Positions 44,587 to 53,300 of a DNA stretch of 64,000 nt are shown here, one piece after another (the stretch's first letter is position 1; the number at the start of each line of letters is the position of its first letter). The translations under genes were made by a program, and so were the position numbers. The notes beneath the pieces were generated by a model. It was given only the letters and a program-made list of their open reading frames with translations, made no database searches and was not told the origin of the DNA. The stretch is from contig JACJNW010000028.1 of NCBI GenBank assembly GCA_014695195.1, positions 496,001 through 560,000 on the forward strand, read 5' to 3'. The DNA is from Cyanobacteria bacterium FACHB-DQ100. Lineage in GTDB: Bacteria > Cyanobacteriota > Cyanobacteriia > Leptolyngbyales > Leptolyngbyaceae.

Positions 44587-46632
44587 TCAGTCTTGTTCCT
44601 CCTTGCTCTTTTTTCGAGCGTGACTAATCAATTCTCCTAGAGTTGAAAGCATCAGTAGCTTAGGATTCAATGTCTTTCCTGTTTCTTGCTCATAGTCTGC
44701 CAAGAATTTAGAGTTAATCACTTTCTCAAACCATTCTTTTTCTTTTTTAAGCCTCTTTGGGGGATTTGCTGCAATACTTTCTAGCCCCTTTTTGATCTCC
44801 TCATAGTGGCTATTTCTCTGCTCCTCCTTCTGCTTCTCTTTTGCTTCATGTAGACTGCGCTCTTCTGCCTCACGTTTCTCTGCTAGCTTTTGCTTTTCTT
44901 GTCTCTCAATCTCTGGGTTGAAATACCTTTCTGCTCCACTTAAACTTACATTCTCTAACTTATTTTTTCGGAAAATTTGCACTTCCACGACAGCATTTCT
45001 AGGGACTTCTACCAGTAATGTTTCTCTATTTTTTTCTGCACTATATTTATACAGCTCTAGTTCCCTTTTCGCTGTATTGTTGTATTCTTTATTTCGCAAA
45101 GATGTTTTGAAGTGATGAGACTCCTCAAGATGTTGATTGTAAATTTTATCCTGATCGATTTTAGCAAGATCGATTTTAATAACAGCCTCACTCGTAAACA
45201 ATTCTCCGTGATTGCTGTGAACTAATCGCTTAGGCTTTGCATGAGTCACTGAAAGCATTCGCTGATCATCACCACTTCCATCCCGCTGCTGTAGGAACTC
45301 TCGCTCTTCTTGAGTGATATTCTCCTGTTCTCCTCTGCTCACAAAATCATATTTTTTAGCTTGATTGCCAATTATCATTGTTGGATTTCGAGGAGACATT
45401 TTACCCTGTGTGAAAAGCTGGTTCATTTGCTGATAGCTACAACCTCTATAGACATAGCGGGTAATATATAGCCCCCGTTGATCTTGAACATATTCTTTTG
45501 AGGTTCCTTTCTTTTTATAGGCGGGATTACGCAATGGTTCCATCCCTTCTTGGGTAATGGGAGATCCAAATCTCTTACCTGCAAAAAGAATGCTGTACAG
45601 CGGCTTCTTAGTTTTTTTGCTAGTGACGACAATCTCATCATTAACGTTCTCTCCAAAGCTAACTTCTCCATTTGTTGCCTTCTCGATCTCCGTTTGAAGT
45701 TTATCTAAATTCCACCCTGTCGTAAGATAGCTGTCATGGTATGACTTCAGAGTCTCTACTTTTTTCTCTTTGTAGTTATCTCTAATCTCTTTACTTTCGC
45801 TTTTGGCATTCTCCCCCGATTGAACTTGCTTAAGTTTCTGTTCCTCTTCTCTAGTTAGCTTCACGATATTGGCATCTTTGCTAGACTCAATCTTATCTTT
45901 CGCACGTCTTTTTGATTTCTGATGTTCCGCGATCGCCACTTCGATTTTCTTAATTAATTCAGCATCATTGTTATCAGTACTTGGCTTTGCCTCAAACGCA
46001 ATCTTATCTCCTGCCCGTTGAATCGCTGGGGCAGCTGGATTAGCGCTTTGCTGGACAACATGCGCTAGTTCATGGGCAATCAATTCCTGCCCTTTGCGGC
46101 TTGTAGGATCGTAGCTTCCCTGCCGAAAGAAGATATCCTGCTGGGTGGTGAAGGCGCGAGATTGCAAGGAGTGATTCAGTTGATTTGCGTTCGCATCTGT
46201 GTGAATCCGAACCTGCTGAAAGTTCTGCCCAAAAGCATCTTGCATTGAGTGCTGCAAATGGTTGGGTAATGGCTGTCCACTGCCTACTGCTTGCTGAATT
46301 GAAGCTTCCAGGGCTGGTGTCGCATTCTTGCCTTCATTAAAAGCGGGTTGCTTCAATGGCTGTAGCGATTCAGTTCGTTTGGCTTTGGGCTGTGCAGGGG
46401 CATGAATTTGCTCAACTACACGAGTAGCTGTTTGTTCCGCTTCTTGTTCAAAGCGATCGCCAGCCTCGCCAACCGCTAGTTTGGTTTGAAGCGACATCAA
46501 TTCACCTGATAAACCACGGAATGACGGTTTATCGGGTGAAAAAATGGACTGGGAAGTGGGTTGAATTGACCGGATAGAAACGGGCTGCGATGACACAATT
46601 TCAGGTTTTGTTTGACGCATAGATTGCCGCAT
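44587..46632 (-). CDS. DUF4157 protein, probable CIS effector
   Basis: 681 residues. Start ATG 46632 has AGGAG 7-8 bases upstream. A Gln/Ser/Pro-rich leader (1-110) is followed by the DUF4157 domain (about 120-200) with LPNHLQHSMQDAFGQNFQQV and the zinc motif AHELAHVVQQ (H187, E188, H191), a known N-terminal marker of eCIS cargo proteins. Lys/Glu-rich helices (225-300) lead to a mixed alpha/beta domain (about 385-555) with YVYRGCSYQQMNQLFTQGKM, MLSVTHAKPKRLV and NRETLLVEVPRNAVVEV. This order resembles the Arg, Ser/Thr, Glu motifs of ADP-ribosyltransferases (R396, S461, E537), which is inference. The last 110 residues are coiled coil. The gene is visibly AT-richer than its neighbours. Confidence 0.85.
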   Translation of the reverse strand: MRQSMRQTKPEIVSSQPVSIRSIQPTSQSIFSPDKPSFRGLSGELMSLQTKLAVGEAGDRFEQEAEQTATRVVEQIHAPAQPKAKRTESLQPLKQPAFNEGKNATPALEASIQQAVGSGQPLPNHLQHSMQDAFGQNFQQVRIHTDANANQLNHSLQSRAFTTQQDIFFRQGSYDPTSRKGQELIAHELAHVVQQSANPAAPAIQRAGDKIAFEAKPSTDNNDAELIKKIEVAIAEHQKSKRRAKDKIESSKDANIVKLTREEEQKLKQVQSGENAKSESKEIRDNYKEKKVETLKSYHDSYLTTGWNLDKLQTEIEKATNGEVSFGENVNDEIVVTSKKTKKPLYSILFAGKRFGSPITQEGMEPLRNPAYKKKGTSKEYVQDQRGLYITRYVYRGCSYQQMNQLFTQGKMSPRNPTMIIGNQAKKYDFVSRGEQENITQEEREFLQQRDGSGDDQRMLSVTHAKPKRLVHSNHGELFTSEAVIKIDLAKIDQDKIYNQHLEESHHFKTSLRNKEYNNTAKRELELYKYSAEKNRETLLVEVPRNAVVEVQIFRKNKLENVSLSGAERYFNPEIERQEKQKLAEKREAEERSLHEAKEKQKEEQRNSHYEEIKKGLESIAANPPKRLKKEKEWFEKVINSKFLADYEQETGKTLNPKLLMLSTLGELISHARKKSKEEQD

Positions 46633-46736
46633 AACACGCTCCTAAATAAACGATCGATCATTGATAAGCTAGTTCAATATATCAAGTCAAACAGAGTAGA
46701 TTTCACGCCGCTTCCTCTGAAGTTGGGCGTAAGAGA

Positions 46737-46955
46737 TTAGGGGACGATCACAGGCGTTTCAACCTGCGAGTAGTTATCAGATTCAAGTGTAGAGTCTGTT
46801 TCTAAAACTTCTTCTAGAACTTGAATCGCTCCATCAATTCGCAAGAGTGTTTCTCGGAGATTCACCTGTTTTGCTTCTAAGTCCACCAGCATTTTTTGTC
46901 CAGTTTCATATTCATTTCTGAGCTGTTGTAAGCGTTGTTCCATTTTTTCTCTCAT
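46737..46955 (-). CDS. Small coiled-coil protein of the CIS operon
   Basis: 72 residues from ATG 46955, chosen because AAGGG, which overlaps the fibre gene stop, is 9 bases upstream; an ATG at 46964 is too close. MREKMEQRLQQLRNEYETGQ, KMLVDLEAKQVNLRETLLRI: a single long amphipathic helix, then an acidic Ser/Thr tail. It sits between the tail fibre and the effector, so it could be a fibre subunit, an adaptor or an effector chaperone. Confidence 0.8.
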   Translation of the reverse strand: MREKMEQRLQQLRNEYETGQKMLVDLEAKQVNLRETLLRIDGAIQVLEEVLETDSTLESDNYSQVETPVIVP

Positions 46956-46967
46956 GATGCACATCCC

Positions 46968-48791
46968 TTAGATCTTGATGATGAAGCAGAGCGCATAATA
47001 CGGGGGTCTATTTTCGTGGGCTTGGTTGCCTCCAGCATAATTTGTCTGGACTTGATAGTTTGCAAGGACATTCACCTGTTGATCAGACTTTGCCATGCTG
47101 TGACTGGTCACACTTCCGAATCCTCCCCCTCCACTATCAAAATCTAATGAGTGATTGTGGCTTGGAATCTGATTGATATTCAAAGTCACGGTATCTTCTC
47201 CGCCCGTATTGCCCAATGCATAATTTCGACCTGCTCCGACAATGAACCGATCTTGCAAATCTGGGGTTCTGCTCTGACCATTATTGTAGGCTTGACCATT
47301 GCACAGTAACCATCCTGCTGGAACTGCATTTGCGGCTCCTGACCACATGACGATCATGCCCGTTACAATCATGTTTTCAGCAAAGATTCTTACGTAGGCA
47401 TCTGAGTTGAGATCGCCGTGTTTGAAATGAATTCCATTACTTTGGGCTTCAATCCGATGCCAAAAGCGTCCTCCATGGTGGAATCGAAGCGAGGGAAAGA
47501 CTTCTGGAACCGTCACACTCGGATCTTCTTGGAATAGCTCCAGAAATAAGTGTTTTCCGCCCGTGGTTTCGGTACGGCTGCGGATTAGACGTAAATGTTC
47601 AGTCGTTGCAGCAACTGTCAACCTCGCAGTCGATGCCCCGGTTCCAATTCCGACTGTTCCGCCATTGTGCGCGATCGCGAAATTCCCCGTACTGCAATCT
47701 AACGCCAATCTTTGAGTCCAATTTGCGGTATTCGTGCTGGCGGTGGCATACACTTCAAAGCGGGGTTTTTCTCCTGTATCGTCCATTTCTAAAGTCACGG
47801 CTGTGCGAGCGCGATCGGGGAACACCCAATTACTGTTATTTGCATTGCGATGGGCATTGTAGGACAAACTACTACCACCCGCATTGCCGCTCAGGTACAA
47901 ATAGTTTTGCCGAATTCCAGTCGTGCCGCTCACGTGCAATCGATTCGTGGCTTCATTACTGCCAATGCCAACATTTGCGCCGCTAGGATTAATGAGCAAT
48001 GCTCCACCTCCCGTATTCTCAACCACAGAACTATTGCCACCCGCACTGAGAGGGCGTACCACTAGATTGGAACCAATGTGCTCAAGTTTGAGGCTAGATT
48101 CTGTGGAAGCACTCGCTAATTTGACTTCTAGCTTGGCATTGGGGCTGGTTGTGCCGATACCGACTTGATCGGTGACGTTTAAGCTGCCGCTCAGGGTTGC
48201 CCAACTTCTGCCTGCCATGCCGCGCGATCGCAAGTTCAAAGTCGCGCCATCGGCAGTGGGAAGCTTGATGCCTGCATATTGCCGCACGGTTTGATCGCCG
48301 TCGTGGGTGACGTTGCCGTCGCCATTGAGGGTTAACCTTGCCAGTCGAATGGCGTTTTCCGGCGGCGATTCATCTGTTTTCTGTACCGTAATCGCGGGAT
48401 CTTCGTGCCAGCGCCGATTTGATTCTCCGCCTTCTTGAGCCAAATCGGATGCCACTTCTCGATAGGCAATGAACACGTCGATCGCTTGATTGCGAAACTC
48501 TTTGAGCGGCAAATCTTTGAGGCTGCCAAGGACAATTTGTTGCCCTTTGGGGTCGATCGCAGTTCCAGGTCGGACAATGGCGCGATCGACATCATCTCGC
48601 GATTGCTGACTGCCTGGATCGATCGTTAAACCTTCGACAATTCCAGGACTATGCAGAAACCGGAGGGAGCGACGTTGGCGATCGAGATGGTACTTTTGCT
48701 CATCGACAAAATCTTGGTCTTTTAAAAATTGCCCATCAAAATAGCGGACTCGTTTTTCGATCGGATCGTATTGCCTGTAATCTGCTGCCAT
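46968..48791 (-). CDS. CIS tail fibre with phage tail collar domain
   Basis: 607 residues. An N-terminal baseplate-binding part (about 1-190: YDPIEKRVRYFDGQFLKDQD, LHSPGIVEGLTI) precedes a Gly/Ser/Asn-rich middle with recurring fibre repeats VGIGTTSPNAKLEV (about 215), VGIGSNEATNRLHV (about 280) and VGIGTGASTARLTV (about 385), as in trimeric beta-structured fibres. A C-terminal tail collar domain (about 480-607) follows: GMIVMWSGAANAVPAGWLLC, TPDLQDRFIVGAG, and HNHSLDFD. It would recognise the target surface or the anchoring membrane. Start ATG 48791 is 16 bases after the tail protein I gene. Confidence 0.88.
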   Translation of the reverse strand: MAADYRQYDPIEKRVRYFDGQFLKDQDFVDEQKYHLDRQRRSLRFLHSPGIVEGLTIDPGSQQSRDDVDRAIVRPGTAIDPKGQQIVLGSLKDLPLKEFRNQAIDVFIAYREVASDLAQEGGESNRRWHEDPAITVQKTDESPPENAIRLARLTLNGDGNVTHDGDQTVRQYAGIKLPTADGATLNLRSRGMAGRSWATLSGSLNVTDQVGIGTTSPNAKLEVKLASASTESSLKLEHIGSNLVVRPLSAGGNSSVVENTGGGALLINPSGANVGIGSNEATNRLHVSGTTGIRQNYLYLSGNAGGSSLSYNAHRNANNSNWVFPDRARTAVTLEMDDTGEKPRFEVYATASTNTANWTQRLALDCSTGNFAIAHNGGTVGIGTGASTARLTVAATTEHLRLIRSRTETTGGKHLFLELFQEDPSVTVPEVFPSLRFHHGGRFWHRIEAQSNGIHFKHGDLNSDAYVRIFAENMIVTGMIVMWSGAANAVPAGWLLCNGQAYNNGQSRTPDLQDRFIVGAGRNYALGNTGGEDTVTLNINQIPSHNHSLDFDSGGGGFGSVTSHSMAKSDQQVNVLANYQVQTNYAGGNQAHENRPPYYALCFIIKI

Positions 48792-48806
48792 AAAGTTCTC
48801 CTGGCG

Positions 48807-49424
48807 TTACTGCCCTAGCTGGCTGGTGCCTAAAATTGTGTTTTCGCCCACGATTAAGCCAACGCGGGGGTCATTTCTCAATTGCATAGTAGGAATGACA
48901 ATTTGTAAGGCATAAAACGTGTGGGCAGGCTTCTCTTGGTCGATGATGCTGCGAGCAATTTGCTGTTTGCGGCGGAGTAACCCGCGATCGTTCGCGCTCA
49001 GGGTCATCTTGACCTGAAAATAGTGTGTTATGTGCTCAAATTCTTCGATTTCGACTTCTTCATTCGTATAGAGTTTGAGCAATTTTTCTAAGCCTGCTTT
49101 CGTTCCCCGTTGGCGATAGAGCGGCACAATCTGGCTAATAAAGCGCCGTTTGACCTCTTCCTCCCAATCTTCTCGCAACGTTAGGGCGACCCAATTTGCA
49201 AGCCAAGGGAGAAAGGCTTCTGGGGCTTGCTGGGGATCGAAATAGGTATGAATGCGATCGATCCATTCTTCTAATCCAGGTTGTTGAGCGATCGGATCTT
49301 CCGGGTCGGGCGGAAACAGTCCACTCAAGACCCGCTCAAACGCTAGCAGAAAGCGTTGAATAAACGGATCGGTTTGGACGATCGCAGGTAAGTATTGCTC
49401 ATAGCTACTGGTGCGCTCGATCAT
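48807..49424 (-). CDS. Phage tail protein I-like baseplate component
   Basis: 205 residues: YLPAIVQTDPFIQRFLLAFE, AFLPWLANWVALTLREDW, RRFISQIVPLYRQRGTKAGL, EKLLKLYTNEEVEIEE. This is the TIGR02242-type tail protein common in eCIS clusters, linking the baseplate to the fibre. Its ATG follows the upstream J gene stop with no gap. Confidence 0.88.
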   Translation of the reverse strand: MIERTSSYEQYLPAIVQTDPFIQRFLLAFERVLSGLFPPDPEDPIAQQPGLEEWIDRIHTYFDPQQAPEAFLPWLANWVALTLREDWEEEVKRRFISQIVPLYRQRGTKAGLEKLLKLYTNEEVEIEEFEHITHYFQVKMTLSANDRGLLRRKQQIARSIIDQEKPAHTFYALQIVIPTMQLRNDPRVGLIVGENTILGTSQLGQ

Positions 49425-50312
49425 CTATGCCTCTTGGATTGTCAAGCTATTGGGAGTGAGTGCGATCGCCACAAGCTGATGCTGCTGGAGCGGAACCTCG
49501 GTCAGCGCGCGATCGTTTTGAAGCGTTACGTTAGGGACATAATCGACTCCCGGAATTTGATCAAAGAGTTGATAGGCTTCTGAAAGATAAACGCTTCGAC
49601 CAAACTCCCAACGCAACGGATGAAAGAACGCTTGCAGCGCTGCGATCGCTCGTGGACGCAGTGTGTCTGCCTGAATACCACGTTCTAGGCGTAGTTGAGC
49701 CGTGATTTGTACGGGAACGTAATTGGGCGCAATGATGTGGTGGCGAGTGGTGAGTAGGCGGCGCGGGTCGAGCCATTTCCAGAGTGCGGCTCGTAGTGCT
49801 AGGGTCGGCTGAGGTTGTAACTCCGTTTCGGGGGCATCGGGAATTACCACGATCGTGATATTTCCGGGTGCAGCGTCATGAGAAATCGCTAAATTGCGCT
49901 CTGGTAAACATTTCACTCGTCGCACAATCCCCTGTTTGCCCAATGCCTGCGCCGTGGGTGTGGTGTGCCAATCTTCTAAAATTAAGTGTTCAAAATCGTC
50001 TGCGCTAGCGGCTCGGTGGCGTTCCCGTAGCGATAAGATGGTTTCTCGAATTGCGGTTTCTAATTCGGTTGGCGGAATGGAATCTGCGCCATTTAAGAGT
50101 TTTAAGAAGGTTGCGTAATTTTTATTGGGAATTTGATTGACGCGATAGAGCACCATTTCGGTGAGCCAAGCGAGCAATTCCATCAGAATGATTCCGGTAT
50201 CGCTGGGGTTGTGATCCGTCCATTCTGGGAATTCGCTGGGGATGAGCGATCGCATCTCTGCGACAAGGTCAGCGTAGGTGTGATCGTCGAGGTTGGGGAG
50301 CGGTAGAGGCAT
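49425..50312 (-). CDS. Small baseplate J/gp47-like protein
   Basis: 295 residues. Start [74 protein letters not shown] is the intact N-terminal baseplate motif that is interrupted in its larger paralogue. Then the J core: [20 protein letters not shown] and [20 protein letters not shown], and [12 protein letters not shown] near the end. Forms wedge parts of the baseplate. Confidence 0.9.
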   Translation of the reverse strand: MPLPLPNLDDHTYADLVAEMRSLIPSEFPEWTDHNPSDTGIILMELLAWLTEMVLYRVNQIPNKNYATFLKLLNGADSIPPTELETAIRETILSLRERHRAASADDFEHLILEDWHTTPTAQALGKQGIVRRVKCLPERNLAISHDAAPGNITIVVIPDAPETELQPQPTLALRAALWKWLDPRRLLTTRHHIIAPNYVPVQITAQLRLERGIQADTLRPRAIAALQAFFHPLRWEFGRSVYLSEAYQLFDQIPGVDYVPNVTLQNDRALTEVPLQQHQLVAIALTPNSLTIQEA

Positions 50313-50322
50313 AGAATTTTAG

Positions 50323-50350
50323 AGTCTGGAGTTTAGAGTTTGGAGTTTAG
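50323..50350. repeat. 14-bp tandem duplication in the J-J gap
   Basis: AGTCTGGAGTTTAG followed by AGTTTGGAGTTTAG, one mismatch, filling most of the 39-base gap between the two baseplate J genes. Confidence 0.7.
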
Positions 50351-50351
50351 A

Positions 50352-53300
50352 TTAAGGAAGAATGATTTGGTGATTGCCGGAATAGATGAGAAAGCGATCT
50401 AGCCGATCGGCAGGTAAAGGCGTAATGGTTGGGTCATCTCCGAGAGAGGGAATGCTGACAATACTTAAACTGGTAACGTGGTCAATCTCCGGAATGGATT
50501 CGAGAACAGCATACAAGTCAGAAGGAAACGGACGGCGACCGAAAGACCAGCCTTGCCCGCTAGAACCTCCAGTGAGAGGATGAAGGAACCGAGTCAATAC
50601 AGCATTTGCAGCCGTTCTAGCAGCATCCGCAACATCTAGAGAAACCGGAACGACTACTGCACGAACCGTGACTTCTACCCAGTCAGGCTCTGTGACTTGG
50701 AGATCGAGCGTGGGAGAGGCGCGATCGCGTAAGTATTGTTCAACCTGATTGATCAACATCAAGCTTGGAGTGGGCTGTGCTGCCGTACTTTGAGGCACAA
50801 TCATTAACTCGACTTTGCCTGCATCTGTAATCTCGCGATTTGCACTACTTGCAGGCGCTTCCAACCCGTGGTTTTGCGAACCGTTGGGCGTTGTAATGGT
50901 TAGTGTCCCTTGCATATTGTTGTCGTTGTGATTCACAACAGTGATTTTCCAAGCATTGCCTAGCTCGAAGAGTTCTGGTGTGACAGTAAACGTGAGTCTG
51001 TCTCGATTTGATCGGAGAATTTGCTGAGCATAAGCATTCGATTGGGCTGAACCGTAGAGCTTAACTTCTAAATCCAAATTAGCGGCTCGGCTGGCATCGA
51101 CAGCAACGCTGACTTGGATCTCCCCAGCTTGATCTAAGCGAATCGGATAGGAGGGAAACCATTGCAGCGTAATCGGATCAAAGCGGGGTGTGATTGCTTT
51201 TGCCCGTGCCACTGCAGGAGAAGCAACCAATGCTAAATCTTCTAAGTCTTCAGCAGTCACCGCGCGATCGCGGTGGCGCAAAAATTTGGCACCCCGCGCT
51301 TTGACTCGCTCGATCGCTTCCGAGGCTGCACCGCCCCCCGCCGGTTCTAAGTTAGTGACGCGATCGACCGAAGGAATCGTTGTCTTGAGTTGCGTGATGG
51401 TTTCTACGGCTTGATTTCCTTGCGTTCCTCCGCCTGTGCGATAGTGCAATCGCAGATTATTACTCCCCGCAGGCGGAATTCTGCCCCGCTGCCCATCGCC
51501 AAACCGAATCGTGCCTGTGAGCCGATCTAGGGTGTAGTGTCGATCGGAGGCGCTAGAGCCATAGAAATCGGAGACTTCCTGCCATGGCACTGTCTCAGAT
51601 TCTTCAATGACTTCGAGCGTTTGTCCCTCTAAAACTGGAGTCTGGATCGAGCGAAAACTTTGATGCGGATTGCTCGTACTGGAGCCAAGAATTTCATCGG
51701 TTAGCGTTTTGGTTTGGCTTGCCCACATTGTATTGGTGAGCAGACGGCGCAAACGCGGCGGCACTCGGAAACTCCCCGTTTCCCAACGACATCGCAGCCA
51801 GTACAAAGCTTGCCCAAACTCCCGCCGCACGGCAAAATTATCCGGTGCAATCAACCGAATTAAGCCGCGATCGCTAAACAGTTCTGTCTCGTCTTGCACG
51901 TCTAAACGCGCCCAACCTGTGGGCGTTGTATACTCCCAAACGAGTTGTACCGGAGTCTCTGGACGTGGATTGTTCGTAATTTCTCCGGGCGTTGGGGGAT
52001 CAACTTGGAAGTAAAGTGCGATCGTGCGATTTGGCAAAGGTCGATCGAAGCCTAAATACAAGGTGGGTTGGGTATCCTCAACAGGCAGAAAAGGTTGGAA
52101 ATCCCGGATTACAGAGGTGTGTAATACGTGAGCATGAGTCAGCGGAGAGTCGAGGGTTACGATCTTAGTTGTAGGATCAATCTGAGTAATTTTCTTTGCT
52201 TCAGAATTGCTATTGGTGATGCGAATCTGATCGCCAACAATCCAACCCTCAACACTTTCTAGCTTTAAGGTTTTCTCACCTGATTTGCGTTCTTGAATCA
52301 ATTTTGTGGTGCGATCGATAGCAAAAGGATCAGTGAGAGTCAGGCGATCGTAAACCCGAACCGCAGAAGCAGCGATCGGTGCAGCATTATATCGATAGCG
52401 CAGTTTTAAGGATGCGAGAGATGGTGGCTTAAAGGTTGCATCAATCAGCTCATAAGCTGGAGGATTGCTATTCGGAATTCTTCCAGAGAAAGCAGCAACA
52501 CCGTAATCTCCCTTGATAACGCGAGCGCGAACCCAATAATTTTGTTCGCCGTTGATAGTTGTTTGGGCGATCGTTCGAGGTATCGCTAAAGTAAATTCGT
52601 TTGGATTATCAGTACCGAAAGCAGCAGGAATGTTATTTCTAGCTGTGATGATACGTTCCCAAGCTTGTCCGTTCCAACTTTCCCAAGACAGCTCGATATT
52701 ATCGTTTTTAACAGTCTTACCTTCAGTCAGATCAATCGTTACCGTGATATCTGTGCCTGCTTTCGCAAAGGCATCTTGACTCGCAATATAAAAGGTGTCA
52801 TTGAAGCGGGGCTGCTCACCAAACGGATAGAAATCTTTGCTTAAGTCAATCGGTGCAGTGTTGAAAAAACAACGATCGGGCTGAATATCACTGCGCGTCA
52901 TTGTCACCTGCACCTGAATCTGTTCGATGTGCAGGCGGGGGGATTGACTCGATAAGGGTGTATTAAGTTGACCTTGTAACCAACCTGCGGGAGCTTCGCT
53001 GTTGCCTCTGGCAATCGTGCCTTCCAGCGAATGCGGCTTGAGGGCAGGCAGATTCGTTAACGTAACTTGCCATTTGCCATTAATGAATTGAGAGGTTTCG
53101 GGAGTGACCTGCCAATCAGTTCCATTCCAATAAGACCAAGTGATGGCTAGATTTTTGAGTTCCTCTGCGGTCGGAGAATCGACGATCAGCGTTGCAGTTT
53201 TAGTCCCCGGAAGCGTCAATAGCTGATCGCAGGCAACATATAAACTGCGTTCGATCGTTTGTTCCCCCACAAACGCCGGAAACGCTGCATCGATTTCTCC

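Noticed and set aside
44587-46632. Tape measure role for the 681-residue protein
   Set aside because: The DUF4157 zinc motif and a mixed alpha/beta domain do not fit a uniform helical tape measure.
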